From: SSSZ01 sp036732025
GTDB taxonomy: Bacteria; Pseudomonadota; Gammaproteobacteria; Burkholderiales; Rhodocyclaceae
Reading direction: 5' to 3'
DNA length: 64,000 nt
Assembly: GCA_036732025.1 (NCBI GenBank)
Contig: DAINDE010000016.1
Span: 8,958 to 72,957, forward strand
Shown: positions 38,632 through 46,852 of the stretch, in pieces
Numbering within the stretch: the stretch's first letter is position 1
Layout: every line of letters starts with the position of its first letter
The notes under the pieces: model-generated
Seen by the model: the letters and a program-made list of their open reading frames with translations, nothing else
Databases searched by the model: none
Told to the model about the DNA's origin: nothing
Made by a program: the position numbers and the translations under genes

Positions 38632-39786
38632 GTGCAGGAAACGTCCCGCCCCTCCACCATCGTTCTTACCGGCGCCACCGGTGCCCTCGGCTCGGAACTC
38701 GTGCCGCGCCTGCTTCGGCGCTACCCGGAATCGCGCCTGGTCGCCATCGTGCGCGGTACATCCCGGGAAGAGGCTGCTGCCCGGCTGGCCCGCGCCATCG
38801 ACGACCCCGCCCTGACCGCCGCCGCCGGCGACCGCATCGAGGCCCTGCCTGGCGATGTCGGCAAGCCGCTTCTCGGCCTCGAGCCGAAAACCGCCCACGG
38901 CCTCGCCGCCAGGACCGGCAAGCTTTTCCATCTGGCCGCCAACGTCCGCTTCAGTGCCACCTTGCCTGAATCCCGGGCGGGCAATGTGGACAGCACCCGG
39001 CAGGTGATCGAGTTCTGCCGCCTCTGCCACGCCGCCAATCCCGCGGAATTCGAGTTGCACTACGCTTCCACCGCCTACGTCGTGGGCGACCGCCGCGGCC
39101 CCCTGCGGGAGGACGAACTGGACTGCGGCCAGGGCTTCTGGAATGCCTACGAGCAATCCAAGCTGGAGGCCGAGGAACTGGCGGCGGCAGCCCGTTGCGA
39201 CATGCCGGTCACCATCTACCGGCCCAGCCAGGTGATCTGCCTCTCGGCCGACGGCAAGGTGCGCAAGCTGTTCGGCTTCCTGGAATTCATGAAGCTCGCC
39301 TGCACCGGCAAGGCGCGCATCGGCGTCTTGCCGGCCCGGCCGGAGGTCCGCACGGACATGGTTCCCATCGACTACGTCTGCGATGCCATCGCCTACCTCA
39401 GCGGCGAACCCGACGCCCGGGGGCGGACCTTCCTGCTGGCGGCCGGTCTTGCCCGCAGCCTGTCCCTCGAGGATGTCATCGACGTCGCCTATCGCGTCGT
39501 GCGCGAACATGCCCCGGACAACGAAGAAATCCAGAAGCCCCGCTACCTGGCTCCAGAAAACTTCGCTGCCGCTGCCGGTATCCCCGGCATCCACCCCGCC
39601 CTCGGCGGCCTGCTTGGCATCTACCTGACCTACCTGACCTACGACCGCGATTTCCAGGTCGAGGACACCATGGCCCGCCTCGCCCGGGGCGGCATCGTCC
39701 TGCCCCCCATGGCCGAGGTCATCCGCGACAGCGTCAAGTACGTGGTCCGGCAGCATTTCAACGAGGCGGCCCTGGCCTCCGCCTGA
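38632..39786 (+). CDS. Extended SDR, thioester-reductase-like
   Basis: A 384-residue extended SDR of the male-sterility/thioester-reductase group: nucleotide-binding TGATGALGSEL near residue 13, LAANVRFSA, Y-x-x-x-K in AYEQSKLEAEEL, and IYRPSQVIC. Proteins of this group reduce acyl-ACP or acyl-CoA to an aldehyde or alcohol, releasing the chain. Next to the diiron protein this recalls acyl-ACP reductase/oxygenase pairs, though the families are not the cyanobacterial ones. GTG start with AGGA upstream; a long upstream frame is a shadow of the ketoreductase gene. Confidence 0.83.
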   Translation: MQETSRPSTIVLTGATGALGSELVPRLLRRYPESRLVAIVRGTSREEAAARLARAIDDPALTAAAGDRIEALPGDVGKPLLGLEPKTAHGLAARTGKLFHLAANVRFSATLPESRAGNVDSTRQVIEFCRLCHAANPAEFELHYASTAYVVGDRRGPLREDELDCGQGFWNAYEQSKLEAEELAAAARCDMPVTIYRPSQVICLSADGKVRKLFGFLEFMKLACTGKARIGVLPARPEVRTDMVPIDYVCDAIAYLSGEPDARGRTFLLAAGLARSLSLEDVIDVAYRVVREHAPDNEEIQKPRYLAPENFAAAAGIPGIHPALGGLLGIYLTYLTYDRDFQVEDTMARLARGGIVLPPMAEVIRDSVKYVVRQHFNEAALASA

Positions 39787-39801
39787 ACGAGAACGAAGCA
39801 G

Positions 39802-41352
39802 ATGAGCGAAAATTACGACGTGATCATCGTGGGTGCCGGCATCGGCGGGCTCGCCACCGGCAGCATGCTCGCCCGGCAGGGCCGCAAGGTCCTGGTCCTC
39901 GACCGCCACACCAAGCCTGGCGGCTATGCGACCAATTTCCAGCGGGACGGCTTCACCTTCGACGTCGCCCTCCATTCCTTCAACGGCGCCACCCCCGGCA
40001 CGCCGTCCTACCGGTGCCTTGAGGCCTGCGGCGTAGCCGACCGGGTCGAGTTCCTGCCGCAAAAGAACGTCTACCGCCTGATCACCGACGACGAAGAACT
40101 GGTGGTCGGCCACGGCAGTATCGACAACTACAAGCAGCTCCTGGCAGAAAGATTTCCCGGCGAGAAGGAGAACATCGACCGCCTATTCAACGAAGCCGGC
40201 AAGACTTTCCGGGATTCCGCCAACTACGTGCATTCCCGGCTGCCCTTCTGGCTGCGCATGGCAGCGACGCCCCTCCTCTACCCGCGCCTCCTGCGCTACG
40301 ACGGCAAGACGGTGCACGACTTCTTCTCCCGCTTCACCGCCAACGAGCGCCTCAAGGAAATCCTCGCCGCCCAGTGGCCCTACTACGGTCTACCGCCGAA
40401 AAAGCTGGCCTACGCCTACTTCTGCTACCCCTTCTACGATTACCTGGCTAACGGCGGTTACTCGATCAAGGGTGGCTCCCAGGCGCTCTCCAACGCCTTC
40501 GCCGACGTCATCCGGGAAAACGGTGGCAAGGTCGCCCTTTCCTCAGGCGTCACCAAGATCCACATCGAGAACAACCGGGTCTGCGGCGTCACCGCCCGCA
40601 AGCTGGGCCGGGTATCAGCCGCCAGGGTGGTCAGCAACATCAGCCCCCATGCCGTCGTCGATATGGCCGGCGCCGATGCCTTCCCGGCCCGTTTCCATGC
40701 CAAGCTCAAGGGCATGCGCCCCTCCATGTCGGCCTTCCAGGTCTACCTGGGCCTGGACTGCACCGCCCAGGAACTCGGCATCCCCGAGGACGAGTACAGC
40801 ATCTTCTACGTCGGCGGACTGGATTCCCACCGGCAGTACAAGAAGATGGTCGCCAACAAGGTCGACGACGAAGACTTCGCCTGGTTCTTGAACGTCTTCA
40901 CCAACGTGGACCCCACCCTGGCGCCGGCGGGCAAGTCGACCCTGGGCATCGCCGCCCTGATCTCGGGCGAGGGCTGGCATGGCCTGAGCAAGGAAGCCTA
41001 CAAGGAAAAAAAGGAGGCCCTCACGCGCAAGCTCATCGAGCGGGTCGAGCGCCGGATTCCGGGACTATCCGAACACATCGAGGTAGTCGAGGCAGGCTCG
41101 CCCCGTACCATGACCAAGTACACCGGCAACACCCTGGGCAGCATCAACGGCTTCGAGCAGAGCGTCCGCCAGGCCGGCGCCTTGAAGCGCTTTCCCATGC
41201 ACTATCCGGTGAAGGGGCTCTACCAGGTGGGTGCCTGGACCTTCCCTGGCGGCGGCTACATGGGAGCCGTGCTCTCGGCCCGGGTCCTGGTGGATCGCTT
41301 CTTCCCCCGACGCCGCGGGATCGGGAGCTTCCTGCCCCGACTGTTCGGCTAA
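39802..41352 (+). CDS. CrtI/CrtISO-like FAD-dependent oxidoreductase
   Basis: FAD oxidoreductase of 516 residues, phytoene-desaturase fold. FAD motif VIIVGAGIGGLATG near residue 6, LDRHTKPGGYATNF, and a C-terminal FAD-contact strand YQVGAWTFPGGGYMGAVLSARVL. Relatives desaturate or isomerise polyene chains. No carotenoid genes (CrtB, CrtE) are nearby, so the substrate is probably the ACP-derived or released lipid of this cluster. It is the last gene of the operon and overlaps the convergent AGE gene by 4 bp. Confidence 0.87.
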   Translation: MSENYDVIIVGAGIGGLATGSMLARQGRKVLVLDRHTKPGGYATNFQRDGFTFDVALHSFNGATPGTPSYRCLEACGVADRVEFLPQKNVYRLITDDEELVVGHGSIDNYKQLLAERFPGEKENIDRLFNEAGKTFRDSANYVHSRLPFWLRMAATPLLYPRLLRYDGKTVHDFFSRFTANERLKEILAAQWPYYGLPPKKLAYAYFCYPFYDYLANGGYSIKGGSQALSNAFADVIRENGGKVALSSGVTKIHIENNRVCGVTARKLGRVSAARVVSNISPHAVVDMAGADAFPARFHAKLKGMRPSMSAFQVYLGLDCTAQELGIPEDEYSIFYVGGLDSHRQYKKMVANKVDDEDFAWFLNVFTNVDPTLAPAGKSTLGIAALISGEGWHGLSKEAYKEKKEALTRKLIERVERRIPGLSEHIEVVEAGSPRTMTKYTGNTLGSINGFEQSVRQAGALKRFPMHYPVKGLYQVGAWTFPGGGYMGAVLSARVLVDRFFPRRRGIGSFLPRLFG

Positions 41353-42590
41353 CGACGCCCTTCCGCCGCCCGGATCGCCGCCAGGTGCATGCCGGCCATG
41401 TGGTAGGGGTCGAGCTGGCTGTCCGGGCAGCCGCGTTGGCTGCACAGGCGCTTGTCGGCGAAGCGCCAGCCGCCGTTCTGTTCGTCCAGGAATTCGGCGC
41501 GGACCAGGGCCAGGGTTTGCTCGTAGCGGCGCCAGAGGGCTCCACCGCCGCCGTTGGCGCCGGCGGCGATCAGGGCGCGCAGGCATTCGCTCTGCTGCCA
41601 CCAGTATTTGTCCCGGTCCACCTTGCCCTCCGGGTAGGCGCGGTCGTAGATGCCGCCGTTGTCCTCGTCGTACCCTACTTTCAGGGCGTATTGCAGGAGG
41701 CGCCCCGACGCCGCCGGGAAGACGCCCGCCAGCCCGGCTTCCTGGGCCTTGAGCAGGAGGTGGCTCCATTCGAACTGGTGGCCGATGTCGGTGTAGCCGC
41801 CTTGCTCGGCGGTGGGCAGGGGACGCCACTGGTCGTCGTACCACTCGGGGATGGCGGCGCTGCCGTCGGGATAGCCCTGCAGCAGCTTGTAGAGGACGAA
41901 GTTGCCGAGGGCCGTGGCGCCGCGCAGGGCATCCGGGTCGCCGGTGGCTTCGCAGAGGGCGAGCAACGCCTCGAACATGTGCATGACCGGGTTCTGGGTG
42001 TTCTTGCCGGGAGCCGCGGCGAAACTGCGGGAGGCCTTGGCGGCGAAGCCCCCCAGGGGGTCGCGCAGGCCCCGGTCGATTTCCTGCCAGGTGCGCAGGG
42101 CGGCGCTGCGGTAGCGCTCGTCCTTGGTCACCCGTGCCATGTGGGAGAGGGCGAAGAGCGCGAAGGCGTGGCCGTAGCTCAGCTTGGCGTCGTCCACCAC
42201 CTTGCCGTCGGCGGCGACCCGGTTGAAGAAGCCGCCATGGACGGGGTCGTGGAAATGCGCGAGGAGGAAATCGGCGCCCGTGGTGGCCGCCTGCAGGTAG
42301 CGGCGGTCGCCGGTCACCTCGTAGCCGGCGATGAAGGCATAGACCAGCCGGCTCTGGACGGTGAGGTCGGCGCCCGCGGCCCCCTTGGGCTGCCAGGTGC
42401 GGCTGAAGTCAGCCCGGTAGAGGCCGGAATCGGTGGGGGCATGGGCCAGCCAGGGGGCGAGGTGGCTGGTGACCAGGGTCCGCCGGTGCCATTCGGCGTC
42501 GATGGGCGGCTTGCCGAAGCCGGCCGAATCGCAGCCCCCCAGCAGGGCTGGCAGCAGTGCCAGCCAGATGCGCAACGCGATCCCTACCAT
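41349..42590 (-). CDS. AGE-family epimerase/isomerase-like lipoprotein
   Basis: A 413-residue protein of the N-acylglucosamine 2-epimerase fold (alpha/alpha barrel): WHRRTLVTSHLAPWLAHAP, SRLVYAFIAGYEVTG, GGFFNRVAADG, KLSYGHAFALFALSH, HMFEALLALCEATGD and DKYWWQQSECLRALI. Unusually it starts with a lipoprotein signal (LLPALLGGC, lipobox LGGC), so it is membrane-tethered in the periplasm, whereas classic AGE enzymes are cytoplasmic. It would act on surface or periplasmic sugars. It converges on the lipid cluster and may be unrelated to it. Confidence 0.82.
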   Translation of the reverse strand: MVGIALRIWLALLPALLGGCDSAGFGKPPIDAEWHRRTLVTSHLAPWLAHAPTDSGLYRADFSRTWQPKGAAGADLTVQSRLVYAFIAGYEVTGDRRYLQAATTGADFLLAHFHDPVHGGFFNRVAADGKVVDDAKLSYGHAFALFALSHMARVTKDERYRSAALRTWQEIDRGLRDPLGGFAAKASRSFAAAPGKNTQNPVMHMFEALLALCEATGDPDALRGATALGNFVLYKLLQGYPDGSAAIPEWYDDQWRPLPTAEQGGYTDIGHQFEWSHLLLKAQEAGLAGVFPAASGRLLQYALKVGYDEDNGGIYDRAYPEGKVDRDKYWWQQSECLRALIAAGANGGGGALWRRYEQTLALVRAEFLDEQNGGWRFADKRLCSQRGCPDSQLDPYHMAGMHLAAIRAAEGRR

Positions 42591-42663
42591 GGCGCCCCCC
42601 GCTTTCGTCGGAACATGCCGCCATGATAGCGGCTCGCCGGCGGCAGCGGGAAGCTCCGGGGCG

Positions 42664-43650
42664 TCAGGCCGTGCCCGGCACCCGCTCCTCGCCGGCGGCC
42701 GGGGGTGCCGCCGCGGCCAGGTCCACCTGCTGCACCAGGCCCGCTGCCCCGTCCTCCTTGAGGTAGAGCCCGGCCGCCCGGATCTCGCCCAGCAGCCGAT
42801 TCGCGTCGTCCTTGAGGGCGAAGGGGCTGTCCACGCGGCCCAGCCAGATGGCGCCTACCTCCCGGCTCGCCAGGGGCTGGCTCCCGTCGCCGCTGCGCCC
42901 GCTCCACAGTCCAAGGCGGGCGAAGGCGGCGTCGCCCTCGTCCAGCCAGCCGTTGTGGTCGTCGTCCAGTCGCGCCAGGTCGGCAAAGCCGTCGCCGCTG
43001 GCGGCGCCGAACAGTTCGCCGCCGTCGTCGATGCGGCCGTTGCCGTTGCGGTCCAGGACCAGGTAGGCGCTGCCCTGGCCGAGGCCGGCCAGGGTATCGT
43101 TACGGCCGTCCAGGTCGAGATCGAAATCGATGCGCTCCGCCGTCAGCTCCGCCGCCTTGCCGGCGAAGTCGAGGACGATGGGGTCGCGCAGCACCACCGT
43201 GCCGCTTTCCTTCACCTCCCGCTCGCAACTGAATTCCCGGCAGAACTCGGCGTCGAGGCTGAAATCGATGCGGCGGCCGTCGGCGGTGCACACGGCGCCG
43301 CCACCGACGACACGGGTCCGCTCGTAGTCGTAGATGCTTTCCCGCGCCGTGGTCTCCCAGGCCATCTCCCGCACCGGGCGGCCCGGCCTGGCGTCCCCGG
43401 CCGTCAGGTCGGCAAGACCGGGCGCTTCCTGCCGGCAGCTTTTGCCTTCCATTGCCGCCAGGATGGCGTCCACCAGGGATTCCAGCATCTTCGCCAGGCG
43501 CTGCCGGCGGCCGCCGCCGGCGTCATCCTCGCTCTCCCGTACCTCCGCCATGACCGTCCGGAAGGACCGGCTGGTCTCCACCTCCACGCTTCGCCGGTAT
43601 TCCGCCTCGTGGGCGCTGTGCAGGCTGACATCGGACTCGACGATTTTCAT
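42664..43650 (-). CDS. EF-hand-like calcium-binding protein of unknown function
   Basis: A 328-residue protein without a signal peptide. Three acidic loops resemble EF-hand or dockerin-type calcium sites: DLDLDGRND, LDRNGNGRIDDGGELFG and LDDDHNGWLDEGD. The DxNxNGxIDDGxELFG pattern is common in large bacterial surface proteins, yet this one is short and the opening MKIVESDVSLHSAHEAEY is atypical. It starts inside the stop codon of cusS (ATGA) with GAGGAG before it, so it is the last gene of a cusR-cusS operon and may take part in metal sensing (inference). Confidence 0.75.
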   Translation of the reverse strand: MKIVESDVSLHSAHEAEYRRSVEVETSRSFRTVMAEVRESEDDAGGGRRQRLAKMLESLVDAILAAMEGKSCRQEAPGLADLTAGDARPGRPVREMAWETTARESIYDYERTRVVGGGAVCTADGRRIDFSLDAEFCREFSCEREVKESGTVVLRDPIVLDFAGKAAELTAERIDFDLDLDGRNDTLAGLGQGSAYLVLDRNGNGRIDDGGELFGAASGDGFADLARLDDDHNGWLDEGDAAFARLGLWSGRSGDGSQPLASREVGAIWLGRVDSPFALKDDANRLLGEIRAAGLYLKEDGAAGLVQQVDLAAAAPPAAGEERVPGTA

Positions 43651-45047
43651 GGTGCACTCCTCGGTTGTGATCGGAGTGACCCCACTGCATAGGACGTGCC
43701 TAGGGGCAGGATCACCGAGAAGCGGGTGGAGGCGGCGTCCGAGGCCAATTCGATGCGTCCGCCGTGGGCCTGGACGACGGAACGGGCGATGGCCAGCCCC
43801 AGGCCGCTGCCCTCGCCGCCTTCATCCAGGCGCACGAAGCGTTCGAAAATGCGCGGGAGTTGGGCCGCCGGGATGGGCTCGCCGCTGTTGGCCACGGTCA
43901 CCCGGGCCTCGCCCCCGCCGGCGGCCACTTCCAGGCGCACCCAGCCGCCGGCCGGGGCGTGGCGCAGGGCGTTGGCCAGCAGGTTGCCGAGGGCCCGCTG
44001 CAGCATGCCCTTGTCACCGGACACCACGATGTCCTCGCCAGCCACGGTCAAGGCAATGGATTCCGCCAGGATGCCGTAATACTCGGCCAGTTGCCGGCCC
44101 AGGGCGAGGAGCGGCACCGGCTGCCGCTGGGGCACCACCAGGCCGTGGTCGGCCTTGGCCAGGAAGAGCATGTCGGCGATCATGCGGGCCAGGGTATCGT
44201 ACTGCTCCAGGCCGGAGGCCAGCAGTTCCCGGTATTCCTCGACGCTGCGGGCCTTGGCCAGGGAGACCTCGGTCTGCATGCGCAGGCTGTGGATGGGGGT
44301 GCGCAACTCGTGGGCGAGGTCGGCGGAAAAATCGGAAAGCCGGGTGAAGGATTCCTCCAGGCGCCCCAGCATGGCGTTGAAGGCCTGGACCAGGCCCCGC
44401 AGTTCGGCCGGCACGCCGGCCTCCGGCAGGCGCTCGTGCAGGCTGCCGGCGGAAATGCGCCCGGCCTGGTCGGCCATCGCCCGCACCGGCGCCATGCCGT
44501 GGCGGGCCACCGCCACGCCCACCAGGGCGGTGAGGACGGCGGCGGCCACCACCGCCAACCAGAAATCCCGCTGCATCTGGGCGAGGAATTCCGTGTGGTG
44601 GCTGATATCCCGGGCCACCACCACGCGCACGCGCTCACCCCAGCCCGTTTCCGCCGCCGTGCCCACCGCCCGTACCGGCCGGCCGGCGGCCTCCAGCAGG
44701 CGCGGCGCATCGTCGACGCCGGCGGCCACGGCAGGCAGGGCGTCGGCCACCTTGCCTTCCGGCCAGCGGAACAGCGCACCGCCGGCGCCATCCACGGCCA
44801 CGTACATGCCGTGGTGGCCAACCAGGGCGTCCCCAAGGCTCGCCCGCAGTGCCTCCGGGTTCACCGCCCCCGCCGCCAGGTGGCGGGCCAGGGACAGCTT
44901 GCCCAGCAGTTCGTGATGGTCCAGCTCCGCCATGTGGCGGTCCGCCGCCTGGCCCAGATAGACGCCGAAGGCGGCGAAAACCGCCGCCGCCAGGGCGGCG
45001 AAGGCCAGGGACAGCCGCAGGGCGAGGGAAGCCGGCAAGAGCCTCAC
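43647..45047 (-). CDS. cusS: Heavy-metal sensor histidine kinase CusS/CopS type
   Basis: Inner-membrane kinase of 466 residues. TM1 near 8-30 (RLSLAFAALAAAVFAAFGV), a periplasmic sensor of about 135 residues, TM2 near 162-185, HAMP, H-box DLAHELRTPIHSL, N-box LGNLLANALRHAP and G-boxes EGSGLGLAIARSV. The layout fits the heavy-metal sensor kinase family. It overlaps cusR on one side and the EF-hand gene on the other by 4 bp each. Copper or silver sensing is inferred from the nearby cus genes. Confidence 0.9.
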   Translation of the reverse strand: MRLLPASLALRLSLAFAALAAAVFAAFGVYLGQAADRHMAELDHHELLGKLSLARHLAAGAVNPEALRASLGDALVGHHGMYVAVDGAGGALFRWPEGKVADALPAVAAGVDDAPRLLEAAGRPVRAVGTAAETGWGERVRVVVARDISHHTEFLAQMQRDFWLAVVAAAVLTALVGVAVARHGMAPVRAMADQAGRISAGSLHERLPEAGVPAELRGLVQAFNAMLGRLEESFTRLSDFSADLAHELRTPIHSLRMQTEVSLAKARSVEEYRELLASGLEQYDTLARMIADMLFLAKADHGLVVPQRQPVPLLALGRQLAEYYGILAESIALTVAGEDIVVSGDKGMLQRALGNLLANALRHAPAGGWVRLEVAAGGGEARVTVANSGEPIPAAQLPRIFERFVRLDEGGEGSGLGLAIARSVVQAHGGRIELASDAASTRFSVILPLGTSYAVGSLRSQPRSAP

Positions 45048-45715
45048 CGCACTTCCAGCACGTAACCCATGCCGCGCAGGGTATGGATCAGCTTGGGCGA
45101 AAAATCGTCATCCACCTTGGCCCGCAGCCGGCGGATGGCCACCTCGACCACGTTGGTGTCGGAATCGAAATTCATGTCCCACACCTGGGAGGCGATGAAG
45201 CTGCGGGACAGCACTTCCCCCGGCCGGCGCAGGAAGAGCTCCAGCAGGGCGAACTCCTTGGCCGTCAGGTCGATCCGCCGCCCGGCGCGGACGGCCCTGC
45301 GTTTCAAGACGTCCAGCTCCAGGTCGGCCATGGCCAGCACGTCCGGCTCCTTGGCCCGCCCCCGCCGCAGCAGGGTGCGCACCCGCGCCAGCAGCTCGGA
45401 AAAGGCGAAGGGCTTGACCAGGTAGTCGTCCGCCCCCAGCTCCAGCCCCTTCACCCGGTCCTCCACCTGGTCCCGGGCGGTGAGGAAGAGCACCGGCAGA
45501 TCCCGCCCGGCGGCCCGCAGTGCCTTGAGCACGTTCCAGCCATCCAGCCCCGGCAGGTTCACGTCCAGGATGATCAGATCATGATCGCCGGCCAGCCCCT
45601 CGTGCATGCCGTCCAGGCCGTTGCGCACCAGATCGGCGGTAAACCCGGCCTCGGTGAGGCCCTGGCGCAGATAATCGCCGGTCTTGGGTTCGTCTTCGAC
45701 GATGAGGATTTTCAT
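45044..45715 (-). CDS. cusR: Heavy-metal response regulator CusR/CopR type
   Basis: OmpR-family regulator of 223 residues: receiver acidic pair VEDEPKTGDYLRQGLTEAG, phosphoacceptor in DLIILDVNLPGLDGW, VLFLTARD and the K in DYLVKPFAFSELLARV; winged helix with SRSFIASQVWDMNFDSDTNV, typical of the CusR/CopR/IrlR group. A palindrome at 46434-46451, just before cusF, looks like its binding site. There is no strong ribosome site close to the ATG (AGGAC is about 17 bases away). Confidence 0.92.
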   Translation of the reverse strand: MKILIVEDEPKTGDYLRQGLTEAGFTADLVRNGLDGMHEGLAGDHDLIILDVNLPGLDGWNVLKALRAAGRDLPVLFLTARDQVEDRVKGLELGADDYLVKPFAFSELLARVRTLLRRGRAKEPDVLAMADLELDVLKRRAVRAGRRIDLTAKEFALLELFLRRPGEVLSRSFIASQVWDMNFDSDTNVVEVAIRRLRAKVDDDFSPKLIHTLRGMGYVLEVR

Positions 45716-45737
45716 GGGCGGAATGGTTGTCCTTTAC

Positions 45738-46346
45738 CTACGCATCCTGAACGACTTCTATCGGTCGGCCCACCGGAACCCACGAGTTGGCGCCGCTTGC
45801 AAACTCCCAAATGTTGATTCGCACCGGATCGGGCAACGACCCGTACCAACGGGATGGGTGCTCAATCTCGGCCAAGAACAGTCGGCAACATTTGGCATGT
45901 CGGGCCACCGGTCCCAATAACTCACGCCAATCCCTCGACCCGATGAATAGTCGGTACGGCGCACCCCCGATCAAGAGTTTCCCAAAGTCGTCAAGCACTG
46001 GCGTCGTGCGCGTTGCCATTTCCGATTCGATAAGCCACTCGGCGCGTACTGGGCACGCCATCCGCCCCCTTTGCGCAACCGCGCACACAACAATGTCGTA
46101 GAGCAACTCACAACGCGTATTGCCGGAGTAGCGATAGCCCCGGGCCAGCGTTCGGTACAAATCCTCTGGAAACGGGGACGATGAATATAACTGGCGAAAT
46201 CGATGGGCCAAGCCACGCACAAAACTCTTGGCCCGCCGTGAATTCTCAGCGCCTTCCGCATGAGTCTGCGCATCCGGAGCAGTAGCCCAGGCCTCCTGGA
46301 TAGCTCCGGCGATAAACACTTCAAGATCAAGGGCTGTCGTATTCAT
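45738..46346 (-). CDS. Unknown protein, lower-GC gene between cusR and the cus operon
   Basis: A 202-residue soluble protein I do not recognise. The middle holds RCELLYDIVVCAV, then AEWLIESEMATRT and DDFGKLLIGGAPYRLFIG; the spacing of the acidic residues and lysine vaguely recalls a PD-(D/E)xK nuclease core, but this is weak. Base composition is clearly lower in G+C (about 55%) than in the flanking cus genes, suggesting later arrival. It sits between cusR and the CusR-type palindrome. The start ATG at 46346 is preferred to the longer frame opening at 46523, which crosses the palindrome. Confidence 0.6.
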   Translation of the reverse strand: MNTTALDLEVFIAGAIQEAWATAPDAQTHAEGAENSRRAKSFVRGLAHRFRQLYSSSPFPEDLYRTLARGYRYSGNTRCELLYDIVVCAVAQRGRMACPVRAEWLIESEMATRTTPVLDDFGKLLIGGAPYRLFIGSRDWRELLGPVARHAKCCRLFLAEIEHPSRWYGSLPDPVRINIWEFASGANSWVPVGRPIEVVQDA

Positions 46347-46433
46347 GGGGCGATTCTGCCCGAAAACCGCTGGCTTACGGCAATGAAGGAAGGCTACTTG
46401 CAGTGCCGCCATTTGGCACGGGTCTTCGATATA

Positions 46434-46451
46434 GATTACAAACTTGTAATC
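46434..46451. promoter_or_regulatory. CusR/CopR-type operator palindrome
   Basis: GATTACAA and TTGTAATC form perfect 8-base inverted arms around two bases. Heavy-metal regulators of the CusR/CopR/CzcR group bind palindromes of the ATTACA-TGTAAT kind. It lies 70 bp before the cusF start, the expected place for an activator of the cus operon. Confidence 0.68.
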
Positions 46452-46521
46452 CCCCCGTAAGCCTCCCGTCGCCCCCGCGCGCGCACCATGGCCGCATCGT
46501 CCATTGCTTCCGGAAACCGCC

Positions 46522-46848
46522 ATGCGCCTGCCTGCCCTTTGCCTCGCCCTCGCGTTCGCCCTTCCCGTCTGGGCCGCCGATAGTCACGACCACGGTGCCC
46601 ATGCGGCCAAGCCGGCCGCGGCGGCGCCCCTCGCCGACGGTGTGGTGAAAAAGGTGGACAAGGCCGCCGGCGAGGTGGTGATCCAGCACGGCAAGCTCGA
46701 CAGCATCGGCATGCCGCCCATGACCATGGCCTTTGGCGTCGCCGACAGGGCCTGGCTGGACAAGCTGAAGCCCGGCGACAAGATTCGCTTCGCCGCCGAG
46801 TTGAAGGGTGGCAACGCCATCGTCAGCCGCTACGAAGCGGCCCGATAA
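46522..46848 (+). CDS. cusF: Periplasmic copper chaperone CusF
   Basis: A 108-residue exported protein: signal peptide LPALCLALAFALPVWAA, a His-rich start (DSHDHGAH), then the CusF OB-fold with metal ligands IQHG (His) and MPPMTM (two Met). In E. coli CusF the residue beside the Met pair is a Trp (W44, in NWPEMTM); here the matching residue is Met (GMPPMTM), so the cation-pi contact is missing. It hands Cu(I)/Ag(I) to CusB. First gene of the cus operon, behind the CusR-type palindrome. Confidence 0.87.
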   Translation: MRLPALCLALAFALPVWAADSHDHGAHAAKPAAAAPLADGVVKKVDKAAGEVVIQHGKLDSIGMPPMTMAFGVADRAWLDKLKPGDKIRFAAELKGGNAIVSRYEAAR

Positions 46849-46852
46849 GCCG

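Noticed and set aside
34519..41352. A firm call of ladderane, arylpolyene or carotenoid biosynthesis.
   Set aside because: Partial overlap only: no CrtB/CrtE, no AMP ligase, and extra diiron and export genes.
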